Of a stretch of DNA of 37,783 nucleotides, positions 1 through 7,019 are shown piece by piece. The DNA lies in the NCBI RefSeq assembly GCF_003116015.1, contig NZ_LGQZ01000111.1:1-37783 (forward strand). The letters run 5' to 3'. The notes under the pieces are model-generated. The model did no database searches. It was given only the letters and a program-made list of their open reading frames with translations, and was not told the DNA's origin. The position numbers were made by a program, and so were the translations under genes. Positions within the stretch are counted from its first letter, which is position 1, and each line of letters opens with the position of its first letter. The stretch is from Azospirillum sp. TSO22-1 (GTDB lineage Bacteria; Pseudomonadota; Alphaproteobacteria; Azospirillales; Azospirillaceae).

Positions 1-2
1 TC

Positions 3-86
3 TCCGAGCTGCGCACCCAGGCCAACGTCGACCTCGCCATGCTCGCCGTCGCAAACCGCCAGCTCAGGGGGTTGACGGCGGGGTAA
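3..86 (+). CDS. C-terminal end of an unidentified protein (partial)
   Basis: An open frame runs from the window edge to a TAA and encodes 27 residues, beginning SELRTQANVDLAMLAV. It looks like an amphipathic helical C-terminus and has the strong third-position GC of the neighbouring genes. The gene starts outside the window. It is followed directly by a GC-rich palindrome and faces the end of the MocR-type regulator. I do not recognise the family from this fragment. It could also be a chance open frame. Confidence 0.45.
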   Translation, partial: SELRTQANVDLAMLAVANRQLRGLTAG

Positions 87-87
87 G

Positions 88-1572
88 TCATAACCCTCCC
101 CCAGCCCCGCTGGGGGAGGGGCTCAGGAGCCGTTCATCGCTCTCGGCCAAGGCGGCCGCCAGTTCCCTGGCGGCCCAGCAAAGGGCGCCCGGCTCGTGGC
201 CGGAGAAGCCGAGCATCAATCCCTGCACCGGTGGAGCCGCGATGAACATCGGACTGACCGGTCGGGCGATCAGGCCGCGCCGCGCCGCGACGGCCGACAC
301 AGCGAGGTCCGACAGGCCCGGACGCAGTCGGGCCAGCAGCTTCATTCCCTGCTCCGGCGCCTCGACCTCCATCCGGTCGGCGAGATTCTCCCGCAAGGCC
401 GCCACCAGCGCATCCCGCGCCGCCAGATAGCGCTGCCGCATCCGGCGCAGGTGCGGAGCGAAGTGGCCTTCCTCCAGAAAGTCCGCCACCACCCCGGCCT
501 GCAAGGCGGCGGGATGCCAGTCGGACAGCAGCCGGGCCGCCAGCACGGGCTCCAGCAACTCCCGCGGCACCACGGCGTAGCCGAGGCGCAGCCCGGGGAA
601 CAGCGCCTTGTTGAAGGTGCCGATGTAGATGACCCGGCCGCCCTCGTCGATCCCCTGCAAGGATGCCAGCGGCCGTCCGGCGTAGCGGAATTCGCTGTCG
701 TAGTCGTCCTCCAGCACCCACGCCCCGCTTCGCCGCGCCCACGCCAGCAGCTCCAGCCGCCGCGCCATGGACAGCACCACGCCCAGCGGATACTGCGAGG
801 ACGGCGTGACATAGGCCATCCGCGCCTGTGGCGAGGCCGCGATGCCTGCCGCCACGTCCATTCCCTGCGCATCGACGCGGACCGGCACGACACGGGCGTC
901 GGCGGCGGCCAGCGCCGCGCGGACCGCCGGATAGCACGGGTCCTCCAGCCAGACCCGGTCGCCGGGGTCGAGCAGCACGCGCAGCATCAAATCGATCGCC
1001 TGCTGGGCGCCGGTGGTCACCACCACCTGTTCCGGCTCGCAGCGCACCGCCCGGCTGGTGCGCAGATAGCGGGCGATGGCCTGGCGCAGCGCCGGTGGCC
1101 CGGCCGGATCCGCATAGCCCAGCCACGCCGGGTCGGGCCGCTGCAGGCGCCGCAGAGTCAGGCTGCGCCAGACCTGCAGGGTGCGTTCGTCCAGCGTGCA
1201 ACGACCGGTGTTGAAGGGAACGGTCCCGAACGTTCCGGTGTGCGCCTGCGCGCCGGCGAAGCGGCGGCTGGCCGGCGGAACGGGCGGGGGAGGGGCACCG
1301 GCCACCGCCGGCGGAGACGCCGGCGCATCCGGCAGGTCGCGCGACACGAAGCTGCCCGCGCCGACCCGCCCCTCGATGAAACCTTCGGCCAGCAGCTGTT
1401 CGTACGCCGCGACGACCGTGTTGCGGGCGAGGCCGAGCCGGGTCGCCAGCGTCCGGGTCGGCGGCAACCGGCCGCCGGGCGGGACCGCGCCGGCGAGGAT
1501 GGCACGGCGCAGTTCGAGATAGAGCTGGCGCAGCACCGGCACCGGGCTGTCGCGGTCGAGCGGCACCAGCAT
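88..1572 (-). CDS. MocR/GabR-type PLP-dependent transcriptional regulator
   Basis: This 494-residue protein has the two-part MocR architecture. An N-terminal GntR winged helix-turn-helix (about residues 8-75, with RLPPTRTLATRLGLARNT) is joined by a proline/alanine-rich linker to a fold-type I aminotransferase domain (about 120-480). The PLP-binding lysine is visible in TFNKALFPGLRLGY (K322), and upstream are VLEDDYDSEFRY and TGAQQAID, typical of the family. Such proteins sense PLP or aminated ligands and regulate a neighbouring operon, often divergent. Here that neighbour is a pyridoxamine-phosphate-oxidase-like gene. I chose the start at 1572 because the helix-turn-helix begins at once and it leaves a usable operator region. 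The frame stays open to 1659 with GTG alternatives. The last residues are encoded by a palindrome. Confidence 0.9.
   Translation of the reverse strand: MLVPLDRDSPVPVLRQLYLELRRAILAGAVPPGGRLPPTRTLATRLGLARNTVVAAYEQLLAEGFIEGRVGAGSFVSRDLPDAPASPPAVAGAPPPPVPPASRRFAGAQAHTGTFGTVPFNTGRCTLDERTLQVWRSLTLRRLQRPDPAWLGYADPAGPPALRQAIARYLRTSRAVRCEPEQVVVTTGAQQAIDLMLRVLLDPGDRVWLEDPCYPAVRAALAAADARVVPVRVDAQGMDVAAGIAASPQARMAYVTPSSQYPLGVVLSMARRLELLAWARRSGAWVLEDDYDSEFRYAGRPLASLQGIDEGGRVIYIGTFNKALFPGLRLGYAVVPRELLEPVLAARLLSDWHPAALQAGVVADFLEEGHFAPHLRRMRQRYLAARDALVAALRENLADRMEVEAPEQGMKLLARLRPGLSDLAVSAVAARRGLIARPVSPMFIAAPPVQGLMLGFSGHEPGALCWAARELAAALAESDERLLSPSPSGAGGGL
94..120. terminator. Perfect 12-bp GC-rich palindrome between convergent gene ends
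   Basis: CCCTCCCCCAGC (94-105) pairs perfectly with GCTGGGGGAGGG (109-120) across a three-base loop. It lies between the stop codon of the partial gene on the plus strand and the stop of the minus-strand regulator. A very stable hairpin here could act as a bidirectional terminator or mRNA 3' stabiliser, but there is no U-tract. The palindrome lies inside the last codons of the regulator (encoding PSPSGAGGG). It resembles the dispersed short palindromes common in high-GC alphaproteobacteria; membership of a repeat family cannot be tested here. Confidence 0.6.
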
Positions 1573-1600
1573 CAGGTCGGAAAGGTCGGCGGCCACGGAT

Positions 1601-1647
1601 ATTGGTCCGGTCACTGTGCGCAGGATTGGCCCTCGCGCCGGTCCAAT
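1601..1647. promoter_or_regulatory. Candidate MocR operator between the divergent genes
   Basis: Three related boxes lie between the regulator and the flavoprotein gene: ATTGGTCCGG (1601-1610), ATTGGCCCTC (1625-1634) and CCGGTCCAAT (1638-1647). The first and last form an inverted repeat with one mismatch; the middle one repeats the first directly at 24 bases. Arrays of direct and inverted TGGTCC-like boxes are typical MocR operators. The arrangement supports the shorter start for the regulator at 1572. Binding is inferred. Confidence 0.5.
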
Positions 1648-1697
1648 GCATAGGGTCAAATCGCCGTGCCGTCCACCCCTGTCCGGAGACCAGACCG

Positions 1698-2405
1698 ATG
1701 TCCGACGCCTATCCCGTCACCGACCGCAACCGGGTGAAGCGCCTGCACGAGCGGGGCCGCTACGACCACGCGTCCGTGCACGCCATCCTCGACGCGGCGA
1801 TGCTCTGCCACATCGCCTACGTCATCGACGGACAGCCCTATTGCACCCCGACCGCCTTCTGGCGCGTGGGCGGGCATCTCTACTGGCACGGCTCCTCGGC
1901 CAGCCGGATGCTGCGGACCCAGAGGGACGGGCTTCCGGTCTGCCTCACGGTGACGCATCTCGACAGCCTCGTGCTCGCCCGCAGCGGGTTCAACCACTCG
2001 GTCGATTACCGGTCGGCGATGTGCTTCGGCACGGCGCGCGTCGTCGACGATCCCGCGGCCAAGGCCCGGGCGCTCGACTCCATGATCGACCGTTTCTATC
2101 CCGGCCGCGCCGCCGAGCTGCGCCCGAGCACGGAGCAGGAACTGAAGGCGACGATGGTCGTCGGCATGGAGATCGAGGAGGCCAGCGCCAAGGTCCGCAG
2201 CAAGGGCATCGGCGACGACGAGGCGGACTACGCCCTGCCGATCTACGCCGTCCGCTTCCCGGTCGCACAGGTGATCGGCGCCGGCGAACCCTGCCCGCGC
2301 CTGCCGGCCGGCGTCGCGGTTCCGCCCGGCCTGGCCGGCTTCACCCCCGGCCGCCGCCTGGACGACGTCATGCTGGAGAGCCACCGGGCGACCTTCGAGG
2401 GCTGA
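1698..2405 (+). CDS. Pyridoxamine 5'-phosphate oxidase family flavoprotein (split-barrel)
   Basis: This is a 235-residue protein of the split beta-barrel FMN-binding superfamily. Features are ILDAAMLCHIAYVIDGQPYCTP, YWHGSSASRML, and a conserved core through VCLTVTHLDSLVLARS and HSVDYRSAMCFGTARVV. These match the subgroup annotated as pyridoxamine 5'-phosphate oxidase family or NimA-like flavin-nucleotide-binding proteins, not true PdxH. FMN or F420 binding is expected from the family; the substrate is unknown. The ATG follows GGAG at 1685-1688 by a normal gap. It is divergent from a MocR regulator, and such pairs recur in proteobacteria, so it is probably controlled by that regulator and may act on a B6 vitamer or amine-linked substrate. 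Confidence 0.85.
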   Translation: MSDAYPVTDRNRVKRLHERGRYDHASVHAILDAAMLCHIAYVIDGQPYCTPTAFWRVGGHLYWHGSSASRMLRTQRDGLPVCLTVTHLDSLVLARSGFNHSVDYRSAMCFGTARVVDDPAAKARALDSMIDRFYPGRAAELRPSTEQELKATMVVGMEIEEASAKVRSKGIGDDEADYALPIYAVRFPVAQVIGAGEPCPRLPAGVAVPPGLAGFTPGRRLDDVMLESHRATFEG

Positions 2406-2420
2406 CCTGCCGGCGATCCC

Positions 2421-3539
2421 TCACGCCGACCGCGGCCTCTCCCGGTGCCGGGCGAGATGGACGCGGTCGTCGGCCGTCGAGAACAACACGGCGAACGCGA
2501 TGCCCAGGGCCACACCGAGGACGGTCTCGAGCGCCCGTTCCACCGGCATGTCGACCGCCGTGGCGGGTGCGGCGACGTAAGTCATGATCAGCGCCATGGG
2601 AGTCACGGTGATCTGGCCAAGGGCGTAATTGTACCCGATCACCACTTCCGTGATGAACTGAAACAGGACGACCGCCGCGATCAGCCCCCACAGTGGCGGC
2701 GCCTGCGTCAGCACCGCCCAAGCGATGAAGACGCCGACCAGGGTCCCCGCCATGCGTTGCAGGGCGCGGCTCATGGTCACGTGCAGATGGCTCCCCTGCA
2801 GAACGGCCATGGCACCGATGGCGGCCCAGGAGGGGTGCGGCCACCCGACCGCCTGCGCGATGAGCGCCGCCGTCGCGGTGCCCGCCGCGATGCGGCCGGC
2901 CGCGATCACCTCATGGCCGAACGGCCGGTGCGGCGCGGACGGCACGGTCAGTCCATCGAGTTCGGCGGAACGCAGCCGGTCGGTCATCCGGCAGACCACC
3001 CAGGCCACGACACCTCCTGCGGCGGTGGCGAGGGTTTGCTCGGCCACCACGTGCCAGGAGGCGGCCGGCCCCAGCGCACCCGCCGACGCGAAGGTGACGA
3101 TGATGGCGCCGGGCACGCCGAGCCGCCAGTGGGCGATGGCGAGCGTCGCACCCCCGGCGATGAGGGCGAGCAGCAGCAATTGCTCCGCCGGCGACGCACC
3201 GGCCCAGGAGGCCAGCGAGGACAGCAGCACGCCGCCCGTCAGCAGCGCGGCGCAGACCGTCACGATCGTCGCGCGCCGCCGCGCGGGCGCGTAGCGGCCG
3301 AACAGCGACGCCAGCGCCCCAAGCGCCGGAAACCCGATCAGGTGCGACCAAGGGCTCGCGCCGATCAGCAGCGTCGCCGCCAGCACGGACAGGGCAGCCT
3401 GCGCCCCGGCGATCAGCGCGATGCGGAAGGACGGCTGGGGGGTGAGGGCCATCACCTCGCGCAGCTGCCGGCGCGTCAGCAGGTGGCGGGCCGTCTTTCT
3501 GCGGGAAATGCCGATCATCGTGTCGTCCGTGGCGGACAT
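2421..3539 (-). CDS. FUSC family (fusaric acid resistance-like) inner-membrane protein
   Basis: This is a 372-residue protein with two blocks of membrane-spanning helices (about residues 30-165 and 215-350). The second carries HPSWAAIGAMAVLQGS and LQRMAGTLVGVFIAW, as in the FUSC/AaeB/YccS group where the R-G-TL-G motif is diagnostic. It lacks the long cytoplasmic domains of full-length AaeB proteins, so it belongs to the compact FUSC subtype. The likely role is efflux of aromatic acids or similar compounds. It is divergent from a LysR regulator that probably controls it. The start at 3539 (MSATDDTM) gives a sensible short cytoplasmic N-terminus; the frame is open upstream to 3629 but would then cover most of the promoter region. 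Confidence 0.85.
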   Translation of the reverse strand: MSATDDTMIGISRRKTARHLLTRRQLREVMALTPQPSFRIALIAGAQAALSVLAATLLIGASPWSHLIGFPALGALASLFGRYAPARRRATIVTVCAALLTGGVLLSSLASWAGASPAEQLLLLALIAGGATLAIAHWRLGVPGAIIVTFASAGALGPAASWHVVAEQTLATAAGGVVAWVVCRMTDRLRSAELDGLTVPSAPHRPFGHEVIAAGRIAAGTATAALIAQAVGWPHPSWAAIGAMAVLQGSHLHVTMSRALQRMAGTLVGVFIAWAVLTQAPPLWGLIAAVVLFQFITEVVIGYNYALGQITVTPMALIMTYVAAPATAVDMPVERALETVLGVALGIAFAVLFSTADDRVHLARHRERPRSA

Positions 3540-3657
3540 GCCGGATTCCGAGGGGGTGTGTGGACTAATCGCCGCATGGCCGGTTCCGGCACGGCTGCGG
3601 CGGAACAGAATCCATCGACACGCCGTCATCAGTCCAATAATGATTGGGTCAGCTATA

Positions 3658-3672
3658 ATAAGGTGAACTTAT
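3658..3672. promoter_or_regulatory. LysR-type (T-N11-A) operator overlapping the LysR gene start
   Basis: ATAAGGTGAACTTAT is a 5+5 inverted repeat (ATAAG/CTTAT) that fits the LysR-family T-N11-A rule. It overlaps the ribosome binding site AAGG and the first bases of the regulator start codon. A second dyad, CCAAT-N4-ATTGG, lies at 3634-3647, and TATAAT at 3654-3659. Together they suggest autorepression and control of the divergent FUSC gene. This is inferred from pattern only. Confidence 0.5.
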
Positions 3673-4558
3673 GAGCGGACTGGAGCTTCGGCATCTGCGC
3701 TGCTTCGTGACGCTGGCCGACATCGGCAATTTCGGCCGCACCGCGGAGCGGCTGGGCATGAGCCAGCCGGCCGTCAGCCAATTGCTGAAGCGGTTGGAGG
3801 ATCTGCTCAGCCAGCGGTTGTTCGACCGCACGCGCTCCGCCGTGGCGCTGACGCCGGCCGGCGCGCTCTTCCTACCGCAGGCCCGCCGCGCGCTGGCCGC
3901 CGTCGAGGAAGCGATGGAGGAGGCGCAGCGCGGCTTCGCCGGCGAGGTCGGACGGCTGCGCCTCGGGCTCAGCGTTCCGTCGCTCTACAACCAAGTCCCG
4001 GCCCTGATCCGCGCCTTCCGCACCCGGCGGCCGGAGGTCGAGGTGGTGATCGACAGCGTGCCGAGCGGCGAGCAGGAGGGCGCCCTGCTCGACCGGCGCA
4101 TCGACGTGGGCTTCAGCAACTTTTCCACCGGAGATCCGCAGCTGGTGCAGCGTCTTATCGGCGTCGAGCCCATGCGGGTCGTGCTGCCGCGCTGGCACGC
4201 CCTGGCGGGCGAGGTGGCGTTGCCCCTCGGGCGGCTGCGGGAGGAACGCTGGATCCTGCCGCCGCGCGCCATGGCACCCGAACATGTGGACGAGGTCAAC
4301 GCGCTCTGCCGCACGCAGGGTTTCACGCCACTCCTCGGCGCCGAATGCCCGAACTTCCCGACGGTGGTCGGCATGGTCCTGGCCGATGCCGGCATCGCCC
4401 TGGCGCCGGAGAGCTTCGCCGGGCTGGGCGGGGCCGAACTCGTACAGGTCCCCATCGACGGTCCGGCCCCGCTGATCCGCTGTTATCTGACGTATCGGCG
4501 CGACGACGATACCCCCGTGGTCCGGGGGTTCCTCGATCTTGCGGAGAGCATGCGGTGA
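3671..4558 (+). CDS. LysR family transcriptional regulator
   Basis: This 295-residue protein has the standard LysR layout. The N-terminal winged helix-turn-helix (residues 1-60) contains LRHLRCFVTLADIGNFGRTAERLGMSQPAVSQ-like sequence and QRLFDRTRSAVALTPAG. A linker helix follows, then a periplasmic-binding-type effector domain (about 88-290) with GRLRLGLSVPSLYNQVP. The ATG follows AAGG by seven bases. It is divergent from the FUSC membrane gene, so it most likely regulates that gene in response to an aromatic or organic acid ligand. The operator candidate overlaps its own start. The aldo/keto reductase downstream has its own promoter. Confidence 0.93.
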   Translation: MSGLELRHLRCFVTLADIGNFGRTAERLGMSQPAVSQLLKRLEDLLSQRLFDRTRSAVALTPAGALFLPQARRALAAVEEAMEEAQRGFAGEVGRLRLGLSVPSLYNQVPALIRAFRTRRPEVEVVIDSVPSGEQEGALLDRRIDVGFSNFSTGDPQLVQRLIGVEPMRVVLPRWHALAGEVALPLGRLREERWILPPRAMAPEHVDEVNALCRTQGFTPLLGAECPNFPTVVGMVLADAGIALAPESFAGLGGAELVQVPIDGPAPLIRCYLTYRRDDDTPVVRGFLDLAESMR

Positions 4559-4605
4559 TGGACATCGGCATGACCGGCATCGTCGCCCCGGACATTGCCA
4601 GGGGG

Positions 4606-4635
4606 TTGCGCGGCGCCGCGTTGGCGATCTATACT
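4606..4635 (+). promoter_or_regulatory. Sigma-70-like promoter of the aldo/keto reductase gene
   Basis: TTGCGC (4606-4611) and TATACT (4630-4635) are separated by 18 bases in a locally AT-rich stretch unlike its surroundings. The ribosome binding site CGGAG (4651-4655) and ATG at 4662 follow. This makes the reductase an independent transcription unit and not an extension of the LysR gene. Confidence 0.5.
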
Positions 4636-4661
4636 AATATATCACTTATTCGGAGCCCGTC

Positions 4662-5702
4662 ATGCAGCCGCCCTATCTCGCCGACGCGTCCCGCTACGAG
4701 CGCATGAGCTACCGCCGGTGCGGGCGCAGCGGGCTCGACCTGCCGGCCATTTCGCTGGGGCTGTGGCAGAACTTCGGCGGCACCGACGCCTTCGCCACCG
4801 GGCGCGCCGTGCTGCGCCGGGCCTTCGACCGCGGGGTCACGCATTTCGACCTCGCCAACAACTACGGCCCGCCGCCGGGATCGGCGGAGGAGAATTTCGG
4901 CCGCGTCCTCGCCACTGACTTCCGCCCCTACCGCGACCAGATCGTCGTCTCCACCAAGGCCGGCTACGAGATGTGGCCCGGCCCCTACGGCAACTGGGGA
5001 TCGCGCAAGTACCTGGTCTCCAGCCTGGACCAGAGCCTGAAGCGGATGGGGCTGGAGTACGTCGACGTCTTCTATTCGCACCGCGTCGATCCCCGTACCC
5101 CGCTGGAGGAGACGATGGGCGCGCTCGACCACATCGTCCGCCAGGGCAAGGCGCTGTACGTCGGCATCTCCTCCTATTCGCCCGACATGACGCGCCGCGC
5201 CGCCGGGATCCTGAAGCAGCTCGGCACGCCGTGCCTGATCCACCAGCCCAGCTATTCCATGCTGAACCGCTGGATCGAGGGCGGACTGCTCGACACGCTG
5301 GACGAGCTGGGCATGGGCTGCATCGCCTTCTCGCCGCTGGCGCAGGGCATGCTGACCGCGAAGTACCTGGACGCGCAGCCGACCGACGCCCGTGCCGCCA
5401 AGGGCGGAACGCTGCGGGCGCATTTCCTGTCGCCCGAGAACCTGGCGCGCGTCCGCGCCCTCGACGCCATCGCCAAGCGGCGCGGCCAGACGCTGGCGCA
5501 GATGGCCATCGCCTGGGTGCTGCGCGACCCGCGCGTCACCTCGGCGCTGATCGGCGCGCGGACGGTCGAGCAGCTCGACAACTCGTTGGACGCGCTCGAC
5601 ACCCTGTCCTTCACGCCGGAGGAACTCGCGGAGATCGACGTCCACGCGGTGGACTCCGACATCAACCTGTGGCGCGCGTCCTCGACGGCCGAGGCCGGCT
5701 GA
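4662..5702 (+). CDS. yghZ: Aldo/keto reductase, L-glyceraldehyde 3-phosphate reductase type (YghZ)
   Basis: This 346-residue protein is very similar along its length to E. coli YghZ/Gpr, an NADPH-dependent AKR14-type reductase of L-glyceraldehyde 3-phosphate and methylglyoxal. Diagnostic blocks are LPAISLGLWQNFG, FDLANNYGPPPGSAEENFG, STKAGYEMWPGPYG, DVFYSHRVD, LYVGISSYSP and LIHQPSYSMLNRW. The catalytic tetrad is visible as D63, Y68, K99 and H140. The cofactor-binding C-terminal segment contains VTSALIGARTVEQLDN. The enzyme is cytosolic and probably detoxifies reactive carbonyls. It converges on the LDH2-family gene with only a short gap. Confidence 0.93.
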   Translation: MQPPYLADASRYERMSYRRCGRSGLDLPAISLGLWQNFGGTDAFATGRAVLRRAFDRGVTHFDLANNYGPPPGSAEENFGRVLATDFRPYRDQIVVSTKAGYEMWPGPYGNWGSRKYLVSSLDQSLKRMGLEYVDVFYSHRVDPRTPLEETMGALDHIVRQGKALYVGISSYSPDMTRRAAGILKQLGTPCLIHQPSYSMLNRWIEGGLLDTLDELGMGCIAFSPLAQGMLTAKYLDAQPTDARAAKGGTLRAHFLSPENLARVRALDAIAKRRGQTLAQMAIAWVLRDPRVTSALIGARTVEQLDNSLDALDTLSFTPEELAEIDVHAVDSDINLWRASSTAEAG

Positions 5703-5735
5703 TCCGGCCGGCACTTCTCGCGGGCTCCACGTCCA

Positions 5736-6812
5736 TCACCGCCCCATCGGCTCCGGGATCGCGCAGCCATGGCGCGTCGCGAGGTCGCGCAGCGAGGCCC
5801 ACGTCGTCAGGTCGACGGGGATGCCGTGGTGCCGCCGGTCCTCCTGCAGCGGGCGTTCGGGGTCGCCGGGCGCCATGACGCGGGTGCCGGGCTTGGCCGG
5901 CTGGCCGCGCAGGTCGGCGAGGAACGCCGCCATCCGGCCGTTGATCTCCGCCAGCGGCCGGAAGACGTCGGGCCGCAGCACGATGAAGAAGTGGCCGAGG
6001 TTCGCCGGCTGCGACAGGTCGGGTCCGGCGAAGGCCGGCAGCGCCGCGCCGTGCCGCATGCCGGTGAAGACGGAGCACAGCACGTCGACCACCGCCGCCA
6101 GCCCGGCCCCCTTGTAGCCGTAGACGGTGCCGCCCAGCGGCAGCAACGCCGTCGCCGCGTGCGGGTCGGTGGTGACGGCGCCCGCCTCGTCCACCGCCAC
6201 CTCGGGCGGCAGCGGCTGGCCGGTGGCGCGGCGCAGGAAGACACGGTTCAGCGGGATGCTGCTGGTCGCCATGTCCAGCAGCATCGGCTCCTCGCCCTCC
6301 ACCGGCATGGCGAAGCTGATCGGATTGGTGCCGTGGAACGGCTTGACGCCGTCGTGCGGCACCACGATGGCGTCGGCGTGGGTCATGCCGATGGCGGCGT
6401 AGCCCCGCTTCGCCGCGGCCATAGTGTAGCAGCCCGTCGCCCCATGGTGCGAGGAGCGCGCCACCGCCACTGCGGCGATACCGGCCTCGTCGGCCATGGC
6501 GATGGCCTCGTCGATGGCACGGTAGCTGGGCAGGTGGCCGAAGCCATTGTCGGCGTCCAAGTGCCCTGCCGCGGCGGCCTGCCGGGTGAAGCGCAGGACC
6601 GGGTTCGGGTTGATGCGGCCGGCCGCCAGCGTGGCGGCGTAGTGCGGCACCAGCCGCACGCCGTGGGTGTCGAAGCCGCGGGCCGAGGCGTCGACCACCG
6701 CGCGGGCGGTGGCCCGCGCCCCGTCCTCCGCGGCACCGCCCTTGGCCAGCAGCGCCGTGATGAAGTCCTCGAGGGTGGTGCGGTCGACCCGCACGTCGTC
6801 GAATGTTTCCAT
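5736..6812 (-). CDS. LDH2-family (malate/L-lactate/ureidoglycolate-type) NAD(P)-dependent oxidoreductase
   Basis: This 358-residue protein belongs to the LDH2/MDH2 family, which is unrelated in fold to classical lactate dehydrogenases. Family signatures are RGFDTHGVRLVPHY, NGFGHLPSYRAIDEAI, VARSSHHGATGCYT (the SxHxG segment at the active site), FHGTNPISFAMP and DMATSSIPLN, followed by YGYKGAGLAAVVDVL. Members oxidise 2-hydroxyacids such as malate, sulfolactate or ureidoglycolate, or reduce imines such as delta-1-pyrroline-2-carboxylate; the substrate here cannot be read from sequence. It is a single gene, convergent with the aldo/keto reductase and divergent from the MFS transporter about 207 bases away. 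Confidence 0.88.
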   Translation of the reverse strand: METFDDVRVDRTTLEDFITALLAKGGAAEDGARATARAVVDASARGFDTHGVRLVPHYAATLAAGRINPNPVLRFTRQAAAAGHLDADNGFGHLPSYRAIDEAIAMADEAGIAAVAVARSSHHGATGCYTMAAAKRGYAAIGMTHADAIVVPHDGVKPFHGTNPISFAMPVEGEEPMLLDMATSSIPLNRVFLRRATGQPLPPEVAVDEAGAVTTDPHAATALLPLGGTVYGYKGAGLAAVVDVLCSVFTGMRHGAALPAFAGPDLSQPANLGHFFIVLRPDVFRPLAEINGRMAAFLADLRGQPAKPGTRVMAPGDPERPLQEDRRHHGIPVDLTTWASLRDLATRHGCAIPEPMGR

Positions 6813-7019
6813 GCTCGTTCAGTCCGCCGGCAGTGGATTGGGATAGGGCAGGGGGCCGGGACCGCCTTGCGAATGACGATGAGATAAGCGCAGCCGCGGA
6901 CACTGCCAGGAGGAAGTCGCGACGGCGATGAAGACTGGCGTGCTCTTGCTGCCCCGCGCATGGCAGTCCCGACTCCGTCGGCTCTGGTGCGGCGTCTGGG
7001 GTGTGCCACATTGGCTGGC

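Noticed and set aside
4558..4707. Small open frame overlapping the LysR stop codon
   Set aside because: Its second half lies over the aldo/keto reductase promoter and start, and its composition is not protein-like.
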